From Acetobacter cibinongensis (GTDB lineage: Bacteria; Pseudomonadota; Alphaproteobacteria; Acetobacterales; Acetobacteraceae), in NCBI RefSeq assembly GCF_000963925.1, contig NZ_BAMV01000017.1, positions 296,010-360,009 on the forward strand: a stretch of 64,000 nt of DNA, given 5' to 3'. This document shows positions 44,925 through 52,603 of the stretch, piece after piece. Positions within the stretch are counted from its first letter, which is position 1. Every line of letters begins with the position of its first letter. The translations under genes were made by a program, and so were the position numbers. The notes under the pieces were generated by a model. The model ran no database searches. It was not told the DNA's origin and worked only from the letters and a program-made list of their open reading frames with translations.

Positions 44925-47087
44925 ATGAAAAAGAACGTTCCTTTTACAAGGCGTGGGCTTTGCTTCCGGCTGCGTGGCGCCGGGGGATGTTCCCATGTTT
45001 TTGTGTCAGTCATGCTGGCAGCGCTCCCAACCGGAGCCTATGCGGCCGCGTCACAGCCTGTCACGCAGGATAAACCGGAAGCCTGCCTCCACCCCAGTTC
45101 AGACAAAACCCAACTCACCTCCGCCCAGACCTGTCCAGACCGGAAAGAGCCTGTAACCGTATGGGGTAAACGGGCCGGGTTTACGGCACCTGCCAGCACA
45201 ACCCATCTCTCTGCGTCGCTTATGCAGGCATATCGTATGCAGACGCTGGGTGACATTGCCGAGCGGATACCCAACCTGTCCTTCACCAACACCACACCCA
45301 ACAACCCTGTGCTGATGGTACGCGGTTTGGGGGGGAGTGAGGATGAAGGGCCAACCCTTTATACGCCCGTTCTGATTGATGGTGTGCCTGTGCCAAGTTT
45401 TGCCATGGGGCAGATGTTTGACTTCAGTGGTGTTGATGTCATGCGCGGGCCGCAACTGACGGAAGGCATTAACGCGTTTGGGGGTCTTGTGTCCGCTCAA
45501 TCCCGTGACCCAGGGAATAAAGTGTCTGGCGCGCTGGATTTTGAATACGGTACAGGCAACCGCAAGAGAGCGATGTTTTCAGGCGATATGCCATTAGGTG
45601 CGTCCACCAGCCTGCGTGTTGCCGTGGGTGGGGAGACGGCGGATGGGTACATTCACAACCACACTCTGGGCCGTACCGATACGGGTGGTTGGCATGGCTG
45701 GTTTGGGCGCATCAAGCTGCTGCATAAAGACAATGAGGGCGGTGAGTGGCGTTTCAGCCTGCACCGTATGCTCAACCATGGCGGCAACGATTATTTTGAA
45801 ACGCCCGACCACGCAGCCAAGCATCAGTCTTACAATACGTCAGAAGGCACGAATAATACGGCGTATTTACTGGGGTCGTTTCAATATCACCGCCGCTTTA
45901 GCCAAAAGCTCATTCTGGATACAACCTTCGGCGGGGTTTCAACGGAGTGGCGGTATAGTAACCCGTATTCTGTCTTCTCCGCCAACTCAGGCTTTACGTT
46001 ACCAACACGCCAGATTGGCGGGTCTGTCATGCTGTCTGGCTCATCAGGCAGATTGGACTGGAAAGGGGGCATTTACGGGCAGCAGGTAAAACGCTGGGCA
46101 CCCTATGGTTTTGATATGTCCCCTTACTATGCCAGCCAGACCACAGCGACACTGGCTACCGCCAATGTAGCGTTTATGGCGGAAGTCGGCTGGCATTTGG
46201 CGCGTGACTGGCGGCTGGTGCCGTCTTTGCGCATAGAGCATGTGGACAGCTCCTTAAATCACTGGACCAGCAGTATGACAGGGGAAGTTCCTTATGCGTT
46301 TGCCATACAGGAAAGCCTGCCCCGGCAAACACTCTCCAAAACAGTGCCTCTGCCGGGCCTGAAGCTGGAATATAACCCGCGTGCCACGGAGCATATCAGC
46401 CAGTTTGGGTGGTTGAGTTACACGCGTGCATTTTTACCGCCCAATTATAGCCCGTATGGGTCGTATGCCAGCACGGTTTCTGTGCCCTATGCGTCGAGCT
46501 ACGGTAACACACTAGAATTGGGCTACCGTATTGGGCACCCCACAGGCCGATGGTCAGTTGAAGCTATAGGATTTGCAAATTTCCTGTCCAATTTACAGGT
46601 TTCCGCAACCAATGGTGCAGGGGAATCCTTGGTTGGCACGGCAGGGTCTGCTCATTCCCGCGGTATGGAGGCCACAGCCCACTGGAAGCCTCTGCCTTCC
46701 CTCCAGCTTAATGCCTTTATGGGGCTGACTTACGCTGCGTATGACCGGTTTGTTTTTGGCGGTGTTGATTATAGCGGCAAGCAGATGTCTGGCACGCCCC
46801 GCAGTAATTTTGGCTTCTCGGCCGACTGGCAACCCCTGCCAGGGTGGACACTGAATGCAAGTGTGGTGCGGCGTGGGCGCACAACATTGTACCCCAACAG
46901 CTTTACTGAAAATGCGCCTTACATTCTGGTGGATGCCCAGATTGAAAAACGCTGGAAGCATTGGAACGTCGCGCTGTATGGGCACAACCTTACAGACTCC
47001 AGCTACTTCACCCGCGGGCTTTCTGCTGGCTACGTGGTGGCTGCAAACCCTCGCCAGCTTGGGTTCAGGGTGGGGGTGAATTTCTAG
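44925..47087 (+). CDS. TonB-dependent ferric-siderophore receptor
   Basis: 720 aa outer-membrane receptor. A basic signal peptide (about 40 residues, ending in GAYAA) is followed by a plug domain (EPVTVWGKR TonB-box-like segment, MVRGLGGSEDEG, VMRGPQ) and a beta barrel with the C-terminal FRVGVNF ending in an aromatic residue. The Fur box ten bases upstream leaves no room for an ordinary ribosome binding site, so a very short leader or leaderless mRNA is likely. An FptX-like permease gene follows by three bases, pointing to siderophore uptake. Confidence 0.9.
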   Translation: MKKNVPFTRRGLCFRLRGAGGCSHVFVSVMLAALPTGAYAAASQPVTQDKPEACLHPSSDKTQLTSAQTCPDRKEPVTVWGKRAGFTAPASTTHLSASLMQAYRMQTLGDIAERIPNLSFTNTTPNNPVLMVRGLGGSEDEGPTLYTPVLIDGVPVPSFAMGQMFDFSGVDVMRGPQLTEGINAFGGLVSAQSRDPGNKVSGALDFEYGTGNRKRAMFSGDMPLGASTSLRVAVGGETADGYIHNHTLGRTDTGGWHGWFGRIKLLHKDNEGGEWRFSLHRMLNHGGNDYFETPDHAAKHQSYNTSEGTNNTAYLLGSFQYHRRFSQKLILDTTFGGVSTEWRYSNPYSVFSANSGFTLPTRQIGGSVMLSGSSGRLDWKGGIYGQQVKRWAPYGFDMSPYYASQTTATLATANVAFMAEVGWHLARDWRLVPSLRIEHVDSSLNHWTSSMTGEVPYAFAIQESLPRQTLSKTVPLPGLKLEYNPRATEHISQFGWLSYTRAFLPPNYSPYGSYASTVSVPYASSYGNTLELGYRIGHPTGRWSVEAIGFANFLSNLQVSATNGAGESLVGTAGSAHSRGMEATAHWKPLPSLQLNAFMGLTYAAYDRFVFGGVDYSGKQMSGTPRSNFGFSADWQPLPGWTLNASVVRRGRTTLYPNSFTENAPYILVDAQIEKRWKHWNVALYGHNLTDSSYFTRGLSAGYVVAANPRQLGFRVGVNF

Positions 47088-47090
47088 CTC

Positions 47091-48350
47091 ATGGCAAAAC
47101 AAACCTCTTACACTGGCACTGTTCCAGTGCGTCCGCTCTTGGCTGTGAGTTTGATGTATGGCGCACAGGGTATTCCCGCCGGGCTGGCGTTTAATGCCTT
47201 AGCTGGCGTTCTACGCCATGCTGGTGTGCCATTAACAGAACTTGGCTGGGTGGGATTGCTTTTTTTGCCTTGGGCTCTCAAGTTTTTGTGGGCCAGTCTG
47301 GTAGATAATGCGGGCAAGAGATGGGGCTATGGCCCCCTTGCGCTCTGCACCCATATGGGGGCTGTCGTGCTCTGTGGGCTTATGGCGTTTGTCATGCCTG
47401 CCCAGCATTTCTGGCTCATGCTGGGTGGTGTTTTCAGCCTCAATACTCTGTTTGCAACACAGGACATTCTGACAAATGCTTGCGCTGTATCGCACATGCG
47501 GGGGCGTTATGCCGGGCTGGCCAATGCGGTTCAGGTTATCGCCTTCCTGTTAGGCATGGTGCTGGGCGGTGCGGGCACGCTGCTTTTGTATAATAAAATT
47601 GGGTGGAGCGGCGCCATGCTGGCCATGGCGGCGGAATTAATGGTGCTATGGGTGCTGCTGCTTCCGTTACGGAGCTGTGTTGAGCCAGATGCTCCGGGCA
47701 TGGCGTATGACCGCTCTCGTTTGCGAGACCTTTTGCAGCAAAAGGGTTTTGTGTGGGCGGCGGTAGTTGCGGTCACGTTCAAGTTTGCGGGCGCAGCCTT
47801 GTCCATGCTGGTGCAGCCCTGGCTTATGGATAATGCCTTCAGCCTTGACTTCGCGGGGACCATACAAACCGTCAGCCTGGTTGGCAGTGCCGTAGGGGGC
47901 GCGTTGTTGGGCTTTCCGGCTGTGCGCTGGCTTGGGAGCCGCAGAGCGGCTTTCTGGTTGGTATTTCCCTCAACCGCCTTGTTGGGGTCCGTCTGGGTCG
48001 TGCAGGCTCTGGGCTGGGCCATGCCTGAGGTGCTGATTGGCTGCTTCAGTCTGGAAAGCTTCTTTGATGGCGGCTTTTATGTCTCCATATGGGCCATGCT
48101 CATGAACTGGTCTTCAGTTGAGCGACCGGGAACAGACTACAGCGTCCTGCAATGCGGGGAGAGCCTGGCCAATGTGCTGGCGGGTTTTCTGGTTGCCCCG
48201 TTAGCGTCTGTTCTTGGGTATATGCCTACATTTTTCGGCATATGGGGTGTAGGGGCCGGGCTGCTTGGCGTGCTCCTGCTGGCCGTAAAAAAACTGGCAA
48301 CCCTGTGCTGTGACGATCAGCCCCATTCAAACCTTCATCACACATTATAA
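47091..48350 (+). CDS. RhtX/FptX-like siderophore MFS permease
   Basis: 419 aa major facilitator with about 12 hydrophobic segments. The conserved N-terminus (LYGAQGIPAGLAFNALAGVLR-like, with LPWALKFLWASLVDN) is typical of the AmpG/RhtX/FptX branch that imports siderophores (rhizobactin, pyochelin) across the inner membrane. It lies three bases after the receptor gene, in the same operon, as FptX does beside FptA in Pseudomonas. AmpG muropeptide permeases are similar in sequence, but the context favours siderophore import. Confidence 0.85.
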   Translation: MAKQTSYTGTVPVRPLLAVSLMYGAQGIPAGLAFNALAGVLRHAGVPLTELGWVGLLFLPWALKFLWASLVDNAGKRWGYGPLALCTHMGAVVLCGLMAFVMPAQHFWLMLGGVFSLNTLFATQDILTNACAVSHMRGRYAGLANAVQVIAFLLGMVLGGAGTLLLYNKIGWSGAMLAMAAELMVLWVLLLPLRSCVEPDAPGMAYDRSRLRDLLQQKGFVWAAVVAVTFKFAGAALSMLVQPWLMDNAFSLDFAGTIQTVSLVGSAVGGALLGFPAVRWLGSRRAAFWLVFPSTALLGSVWVVQALGWAMPEVLIGCFSLESFFDGGFYVSIWAMLMNWSSVERPGTDYSVLQCGESLANVLAGFLVAPLASVLGYMPTFFGIWGVGAGLLGVLLLAVKKLATLCCDDQPHSNLHHTL

Positions 48351-48359
48351 AGGCCCCCC

Positions 48360-48731
48360 ATGATCATTTATAATCTGCAGGATGCAGCCCAGTCCCTCAC
48401 AACCATTGAGATCGGGAAAAGGACGGAGGATGTCGCAACATCAGGTCTGAAAATGCTGTTTCCGTTTGGGCAGCATGATGTCGGGCTGTTGCGCTTTCAG
48501 GGGTCCACCCCGTGGGAGGAACATCCTAACGATGAATTCCTGCTTGTTGTGGAGGGAGAAACAACCCTGACCCTGCGCACGGAGGACGGAGAAACGCAGG
48601 CCACGGCCCGGAAAGGGGATGTGCTACTGGTTCCCGGTCAGGTCTGGCACAGGCAGGACGCACCAGCCCCGGTTACCCTGATGTTTATTACCAACCATGA
48701 CGGGAACAAGCACAAACACGCGGCAGAGTAA
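48360..48731 (+). CDS. Small cupin-domain protein
   Basis: 123 aa single-domain cupin. Motif 1 is EEHPNDEFLLVVEGE (His and Glu metal ligands) and motif 2 is GDVLLVPGQVWHRQ (second His). It follows the siderophore permease by nine bases and so belongs to the iron module. Its role is unknown; a metal-binding or small-molecule-binding enzyme is possible. A hairpin follows the gene. Confidence 0.82.
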   Translation: MIIYNLQDAAQSLTTIEIGKRTEDVATSGLKMLFPFGQHDVGLLRFQGSTPWEEHPNDEFLLVVEGETTLTLRTEDGETQATARKGDVLLVPGQVWHRQDAPAPVTLMFITNHDGNKHKHAAE

Positions 48732-48746
48732 GCCTCACTCTGCTTT

Positions 48747-48785
48747 GCCTTGGCCGACACCACATGGTGCAGCCAAGGCTTTCTA
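48747..48785 (+). terminator. Probable terminator of the siderophore operon
   Basis: Stem GCCTTGGC (48747-48754) / GCCAAGGC (48772-48779) with an inner CACC/GGTG stem, followed by TTTCT. It lies 16 bases after the cupin gene. Confidence 0.5.
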
Positions 48786-48804
48786 TCAGGGCAGCGGTAG
48801 CGGC

Positions 48805-49080
48805 CTAGCGGGACGGGCTTTGCGGCTGCGTCATAGCGGTAGCCGTGGGGCCGTCCGCAAAGGCTCCGAATGTGCCTGATACAGGGTAGAGGGCACGCAG
48901 GCGGTCTTTACGGGCGTTTTCTTCCAACGTGGCCACAATGCCTTCCAGCATACCCAGTTGCAGCATACCGCGTGCCGTAAAGGCCTGCGCTACACGCTGA
49001 CAGAAGGCATTTAATAAAAATGTCACGGTGGGGCGGGGGGCCTTGCCGCTTTGCGGCAGGGAAGTGCGAAAAATACTCAT
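48805..49080 (-). CDS. Small protein of unknown function
   Basis: 91 aa from the ATG at 49080; the open frame extends to 49182. Not recognised. It begins MSIFRTSLPQSGKAPRP, has a helical middle (TFLLNAFCQRVAQAFTARGMLQLGMLEGIVATLEE) and ends in a proline/serine tail. No signal peptide. It lies alone between the iron module and phoB, on the opposite strand; no strong ribosome binding site is seen. The coding assignment rests on length and amphipathic character only. Confidence 0.45.
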   Translation of the reverse strand: MSIFRTSLPQSGKAPRPTVTFLLNAFCQRVAQAFTARGMLQLGMLEGIVATLEENARKDRLRALYPVSGTFGAFADGPTATAMTQPQSPSR

Positions 49081-49291
49081 GCGAGCGTACCCGGGAGGTG
49101 CATCCGGCACAATTACCGGTCCAGCTCCTTTTCGGCTCCATAATCCACAAACCCCGGCTTTGTATATAAAGATTTCGCACATCTGGTCAGCCAGCGGCGC
49201 AATGGCTGAAAACAGCCACTCCTGAAGGGGTAGGGTGTCCTTTTGGTGCGTAAAAGCCTATCGTGAGGCCCGAATCCGTTATGGGCAGGTC

Positions 49292-49984
49292 ATGACGCAG
49301 AAAGCAAACATTCTCGTGGTTGAAGATGATCCGGCACTCTCCCGGCTCATGTGTTATAATCTTGAAAAACAGGACTATGAGGTCCGGTTGGCAACAGATG
49401 GTCAGGCAGCGCTGGACCAGATAGCCCGCCGTATGCCTGATCTGGTGCTGCTGGACTGGATGTTGCCTGGCTTGTCCGGGCTGGAAGTATGCCGCAGGCT
49501 GCGCGAGCAGGCCAAAACCCGCACGCTTCCCATCATCATGCTCAGCGCCCGCGGGCAGGAGACTGATAGCGTCAAAGGCCTGGACACAGGCGCTGATGAC
49601 TATCTGGTCAAGCCTTTTGGGATGGAGGCCCTGTTTGCACGGGTCAAAGCCATTTTGCGGCGTATGCCTCCGCCTAACAAAAATCTTCAGTTTGAAAATC
49701 TTGTCCTTGATCGTGTTGCCCACAAGGTTGAGCGAAACGGGCGTCTTCTGGCGCTTGGCCCGACCGAATACCGGTTGCTTGAGTTTTTAATGACGCATCC
49801 CGGCCAGGTGTTCTCGCGAGAGGAGTTGCTGGAACATGCCTGGGAGAGAAGTTCTTATGTCGAACTTCGGACAGTGGACGTCCATATTCGTCGGTTACGT
49901 CAAACCCTTAATGAAGGGGATGAGCAGGATCTTATTCGTACGGTCCGTGCACGGGGGTATGCGCTCGATTTACCACAAAACTAA
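49292..49984 (+). CDS. phoB: Phosphate response regulator PhoB
   Basis: 230 aa. The receiver domain has the acidic pocket VEDD, phosphoacceptor Asp55 (LLDWMLPG), and the conserved lysine in LVKPF; the OmpR-type winged helix follows with LGPTEYRLLEFLMTHPGQVFSREELL and VELRTVDVHIRRLR, typical of PhoB. The start at 49292 gives MTQKANILVVEDD; an AGG lies three bases upstream. phoR follows by 33 bases. Its likely sites are the Pho-box-like arrays before pstS and the porin gene. Confidence 0.92.
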   Translation: MTQKANILVVEDDPALSRLMCYNLEKQDYEVRLATDGQAALDQIARRMPDLVLLDWMLPGLSGLEVCRRLREQAKTRTLPIIMLSARGQETDSVKGLDTGADDYLVKPFGMEALFARVKAILRRMPPPNKNLQFENLVLDRVAHKVERNGRLLALGPTEYRLLEFLMTHPGQVFSREELLEHAWERSSYVELRTVDVHIRRLRQTLNEGDEQDLIRTVRARGYALDLPQN

Positions 49985-50017
49985 CCCAGTCATGGCCTGA
50001 AAGCAGAGGAGACGAAT

Positions 50018-51301
50018 GTGGTCGTACACACTCTGCTTTTAGCGGCGGGCAGCGCCGCCGGGGGCGGTATTCTGGCAAGCGCACTCACCACCCTGTTCCT
50101 ACGCTACAAGGCGGCGGGGGAAGTTGTGCACGCCCCGGTGCTGGCGCCCGCCATTCCTGCCAAGGTCAGGCTATTGATGGCGGTTGAACAGGTAGTGGCC
50201 GCGTTGCCTCTGGCGGTTATGGTGCTGGATAAGGACCGGAGGCTGCTTTATGCCTCCCCCCATGCGTACCGGGATTTTCCCAATGCTCTGGGGTCTATTG
50301 AGCGGCATCCTGCTTTCCAGAGTGCTCTGGACCGGCTGGCAACACGCGTCAATACACGGCAGGCGGAAAGTGAAGAAGCCCGTATAGTGCTGGATATTCC
50401 TGTGCACAGGGTTGTACAGGCTTTTTTCCAGAAAACCATATTTTCCAAAGAAGCCTTCGCGACAGAGTACGGACGCCCGGAAGGCGGCCCCAACCGCACG
50501 GAACTTTTGTCTTTCATTGCCCTGCATGATGTGACGGAAGCGGAAATGACGGAACGGCAGCATACGGACTTTGTTGCCTATGCCAGCCATGAGCTTCGTA
50601 CACCGCTTGCCGCGCTTATGGGGTTTATTGAAACCCTGCAAGGCCCGGCCGCAGATGACCCGGAGGCCCAGCGCGAATTTCTGGAGATCATGGCGGCACA
50701 AGGCAGGCGGATGCAGCGCCTGCTGGACGGCCTGCTGTACCTGTCACGCGTGCAGATGCTGGAGCATCAGCGGCCCAAAGGGCGGGTTATGCTGGCCGAT
50801 CTGTGCGTAAGGCTTCAGAACGAAACCAGTATTCTCTTCCGCCAGAACGCGGCAGAACTGGTGATAGAACCTCCCGCACACCCCGATATTGCGGTTGTGG
50901 GGGATGAAGACCAGTTGTTGCAGGTGCTGATTAATCTGGTTGAAAATGCCCTGAAATATGGGGGGTGTGATGCTGAGAACCCCCGCACAACGCCTCTGGC
51001 CGTAACCGTCAGCTTTCGTAAGGCGGAGCCACTGGGTGGCTGGCCTGCGGAAGGGGGCGTGGTGCTGAGTGTGTCAGATAACGGGCCGGGTATTGCGGCA
51101 CGGCATCTGCCCCGCCTGACAGAGCGGTTTTATCGTGTTCCCAAAACCTCGGCCATGGTGCAGGGTAGCGGCTTGGGATTGGCGATCGTACAGCATGTCG
51201 TTACTCGGCATGGTGGGCGGTTTATGGTAGAAAGTACGGTGGGCAGTGGCACTGACTGCCTGATCTGGCTACCAATTGCTGAGCCTGTCGGGGCGTCATA
51301 A
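50018..51301 (+). CDS. phoR: Phosphate sensor histidine kinase PhoR
   Basis: 427 aa. GTG start at 50018 with GAGGAG eight bases upstream; an overlapping ATG at 50016 is in another frame. One N-terminal membrane helix, a PAS-like domain (LPLAVMVLDKDRRLLYAS), then the kinase core: H-box FVAYASHELRTPL, N-box LVENALKYGG, and G-boxes DNGPGIA and GSGLGLAIVQHV. As in other PhoR proteins, it lacks a large periplasmic sensor domain. Confidence 0.92.
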   Translation: MVVHTLLLAAGSAAGGGILASALTTLFLRYKAAGEVVHAPVLAPAIPAKVRLLMAVEQVVAALPLAVMVLDKDRRLLYASPHAYRDFPNALGSIERHPAFQSALDRLATRVNTRQAESEEARIVLDIPVHRVVQAFFQKTIFSKEAFATEYGRPEGGPNRTELLSFIALHDVTEAEMTERQHTDFVAYASHELRTPLAALMGFIETLQGPAADDPEAQREFLEIMAAQGRRMQRLLDGLLYLSRVQMLEHQRPKGRVMLADLCVRLQNETSILFRQNAAELVIEPPAHPDIAVVGDEDQLLQVLINLVENALKYGGCDAENPRTTPLAVTVSFRKAEPLGGWPAEGGVVLSVSDNGPGIAARHLPRLTERFYRVPKTSAMVQGSGLGLAIVQHVVTRHGGRFMVESTVGSGTDCLIWLPIAEPVGAS

Positions 51302-51303
51302 AA

Positions 51304-51332
51304 CTGAAACAAAACTGTCTTCAAGAGTTCAT
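51304..51332 (+). promoter_or_regulatory. Pho-box-like array upstream of pstS
   Basis: Three heptamers at 11-base spacing: CTGAAAC (51304), CTGTCTT (51315), AGTTCAT (51326), with A-rich 4-base spacers AAAA and CAAG. The first two together match 14 of 18 bases of the E. coli Pho box (CTGTCAT, 4 A/T, CTGTCAT). About 90 bases before the pstS start. Confidence 0.6.
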
Positions 51333-51420
51333 TACTTTTTAAACATCAAACCCGGTAAGGGGTAGGGCAGACGTAGCCCCGCTGCGCCTTATTTGATGAT
51401 GTTCAGGGATACAACTGAAA

Positions 51421-52434
51421 ATGCGTCTTTCAATCCGGCCACTCGCCGTTCTTCTTGCAGCAACCAGCCTTGCAGCAGTTCTGCCCGGCGTTTCCATGGC
51501 TGAAAGCGTGACTGGGGCAGGTTCCAGCTTCGCTGCACCGATTTATCAGGCATGGAGCGATGCCGCTAAAAAATCTGCTGGTGTAAGCATCAACTACCAG
51601 AGCGTTGGCTCCAGCGCAGGCCAGAACCAGGTTCTGGCTGGCACGGTTGATTTTGGTGCGTCTGATGCACCAATGGACAACCAGAAAATTGAATCCGCTC
51701 ACCTCTTCCAGTTCCCAACCGTTATGGGTGGGATTGTTCCTGTTGTGAACATTCCAGGCATGAAAGCCAACGCACTGAGCCTGAGCGGTGAAGTTCTGGC
51801 AGGCATTTACGCTGGTGAAATCACCGAGTGGAACGATGCCAAGATTGCAGCCCTGAACCCGGGCGTGAAACTGCCGGATCTGGCTATTGCCCCGATCCAC
51901 CGTGCAGACGGTTCTGGCACCACCTTCGTGTTCACGTCTTACCTGGCGCGTTCTTCTGACGCCTGGAAGAACAATCTGGGTGCTGGTACGTCCATCTCCT
52001 GGCCCGGTGGCCTTGGTGCCCGTGGGAACGATGGCGTTGCCGCAACCGTGCAGAACACGGAAGGCGCTATTGGTTATGTTGAATATGCGTATGCCAGCCG
52101 CAACCACCTGACCACCACCAAGCTGCATAACCATGCTGGTGAAAATGTGGAAGCCAACCAGACCAGCTTTGCTCATGCAGCCGAATCTGCAGACTGGGAG
52201 CACGCTACTCACTTTGCGGTAGACCTGCTGGATACGGCTGGTCATGGCGCATGGCCGATCGTGTCTGCAACCTATGTGTTGACGCCTGTTCCGCCTAAAG
52301 ATGCTGCACGCGGCAAGGCAGTACGCAGCTTCTTCACATGGGCTTTCAAACAGGGTGACGAAACAGCTTCCAAGCTGGATTACGTTGCGCTGCCACAGGC
52401 AGTTAAAACCAACATCCTGTCTTCCTGGAAGTAA
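51421..52434 (+). CDS. pstS: Phosphate-binding periplasmic protein PstS
   Basis: 337 aa high-affinity phosphate receptor of the Pst ABC importer. Signal peptide ending in VSMA, then ESVTGAGSSFAAPIYQAW; phosphate ligands are seen in GSSAGQNQV, DFGASDAPM and HRADGSGTTFVF. The gene has its own Pho-box-like region and a hairpin terminator. The permease and ATPase genes (pstC, pstA, pstB) and phoU are not nearby; they must lie elsewhere. Confidence 0.94.
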   Translation: MRLSIRPLAVLLAATSLAAVLPGVSMAESVTGAGSSFAAPIYQAWSDAAKKSAGVSINYQSVGSSAGQNQVLAGTVDFGASDAPMDNQKIESAHLFQFPTVMGGIVPVVNIPGMKANALSLSGEVLAGIYAGEITEWNDAKIAALNPGVKLPDLAIAPIHRADGSGTTFVFTSYLARSSDAWKNNLGAGTSISWPGGLGARGNDGVAATVQNTEGAIGYVEYAYASRNHLTTTKLHNHAGENVEANQTSFAHAAESADWEHATHFAVDLLDTAGHGAWPIVSATYVLTPVPPKDAARGKAVRSFFTWAFKQGDETASKLDYVALPQAVKTNILSSWK

Positions 52435-52479
52435 TATTCCTTTAAATAAAAAATAAGTATTATTTAGGTATTTAAGCAT

Positions 52480-52512
52480 AAGGCCATCCATGAAAATTGG
52501 GTGGCCTTTTTT
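52480..52512 (+). terminator. Terminator of pstS
   Basis: 10-bp stem AAGGCCATCC / GGGTGGCCTT (one G.T pair) with a 9-base loop, followed by TTTTTT. It separates pstS from the porin gene. Confidence 0.85.
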
Positions 52513-52519
52513 CATATAA

Positions 52520-52559
52520 CTGTCATGAAACCATAACGAAACCCTCACCAAACCGTGTG
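52520..52559 (+). promoter_or_regulatory. Pho-box-like array upstream of the porin gene
   Basis: Four heptamers at exact 11-base spacing: CTGTCAT (52520, perfect), CCATAAC (52531), CCCTCAC (52542), CCGTGTG (52553), with spacers GAAA, GAAA, CAAA. The array begins eight bases after the pstS terminator and ends 44 bases before the porin ATG. Confidence 0.6.
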
Positions 52560-52603
52560 AGAAATCTTTTATTCAACACGCATCCTTTCGCTATGGAATT
52601 GTT

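Noticed and set aside
51430..52551. Long minus-strand frame opposite pstS
   Set aside because: Antisense shadow with cysteine-rich random composition; pstS is certain.
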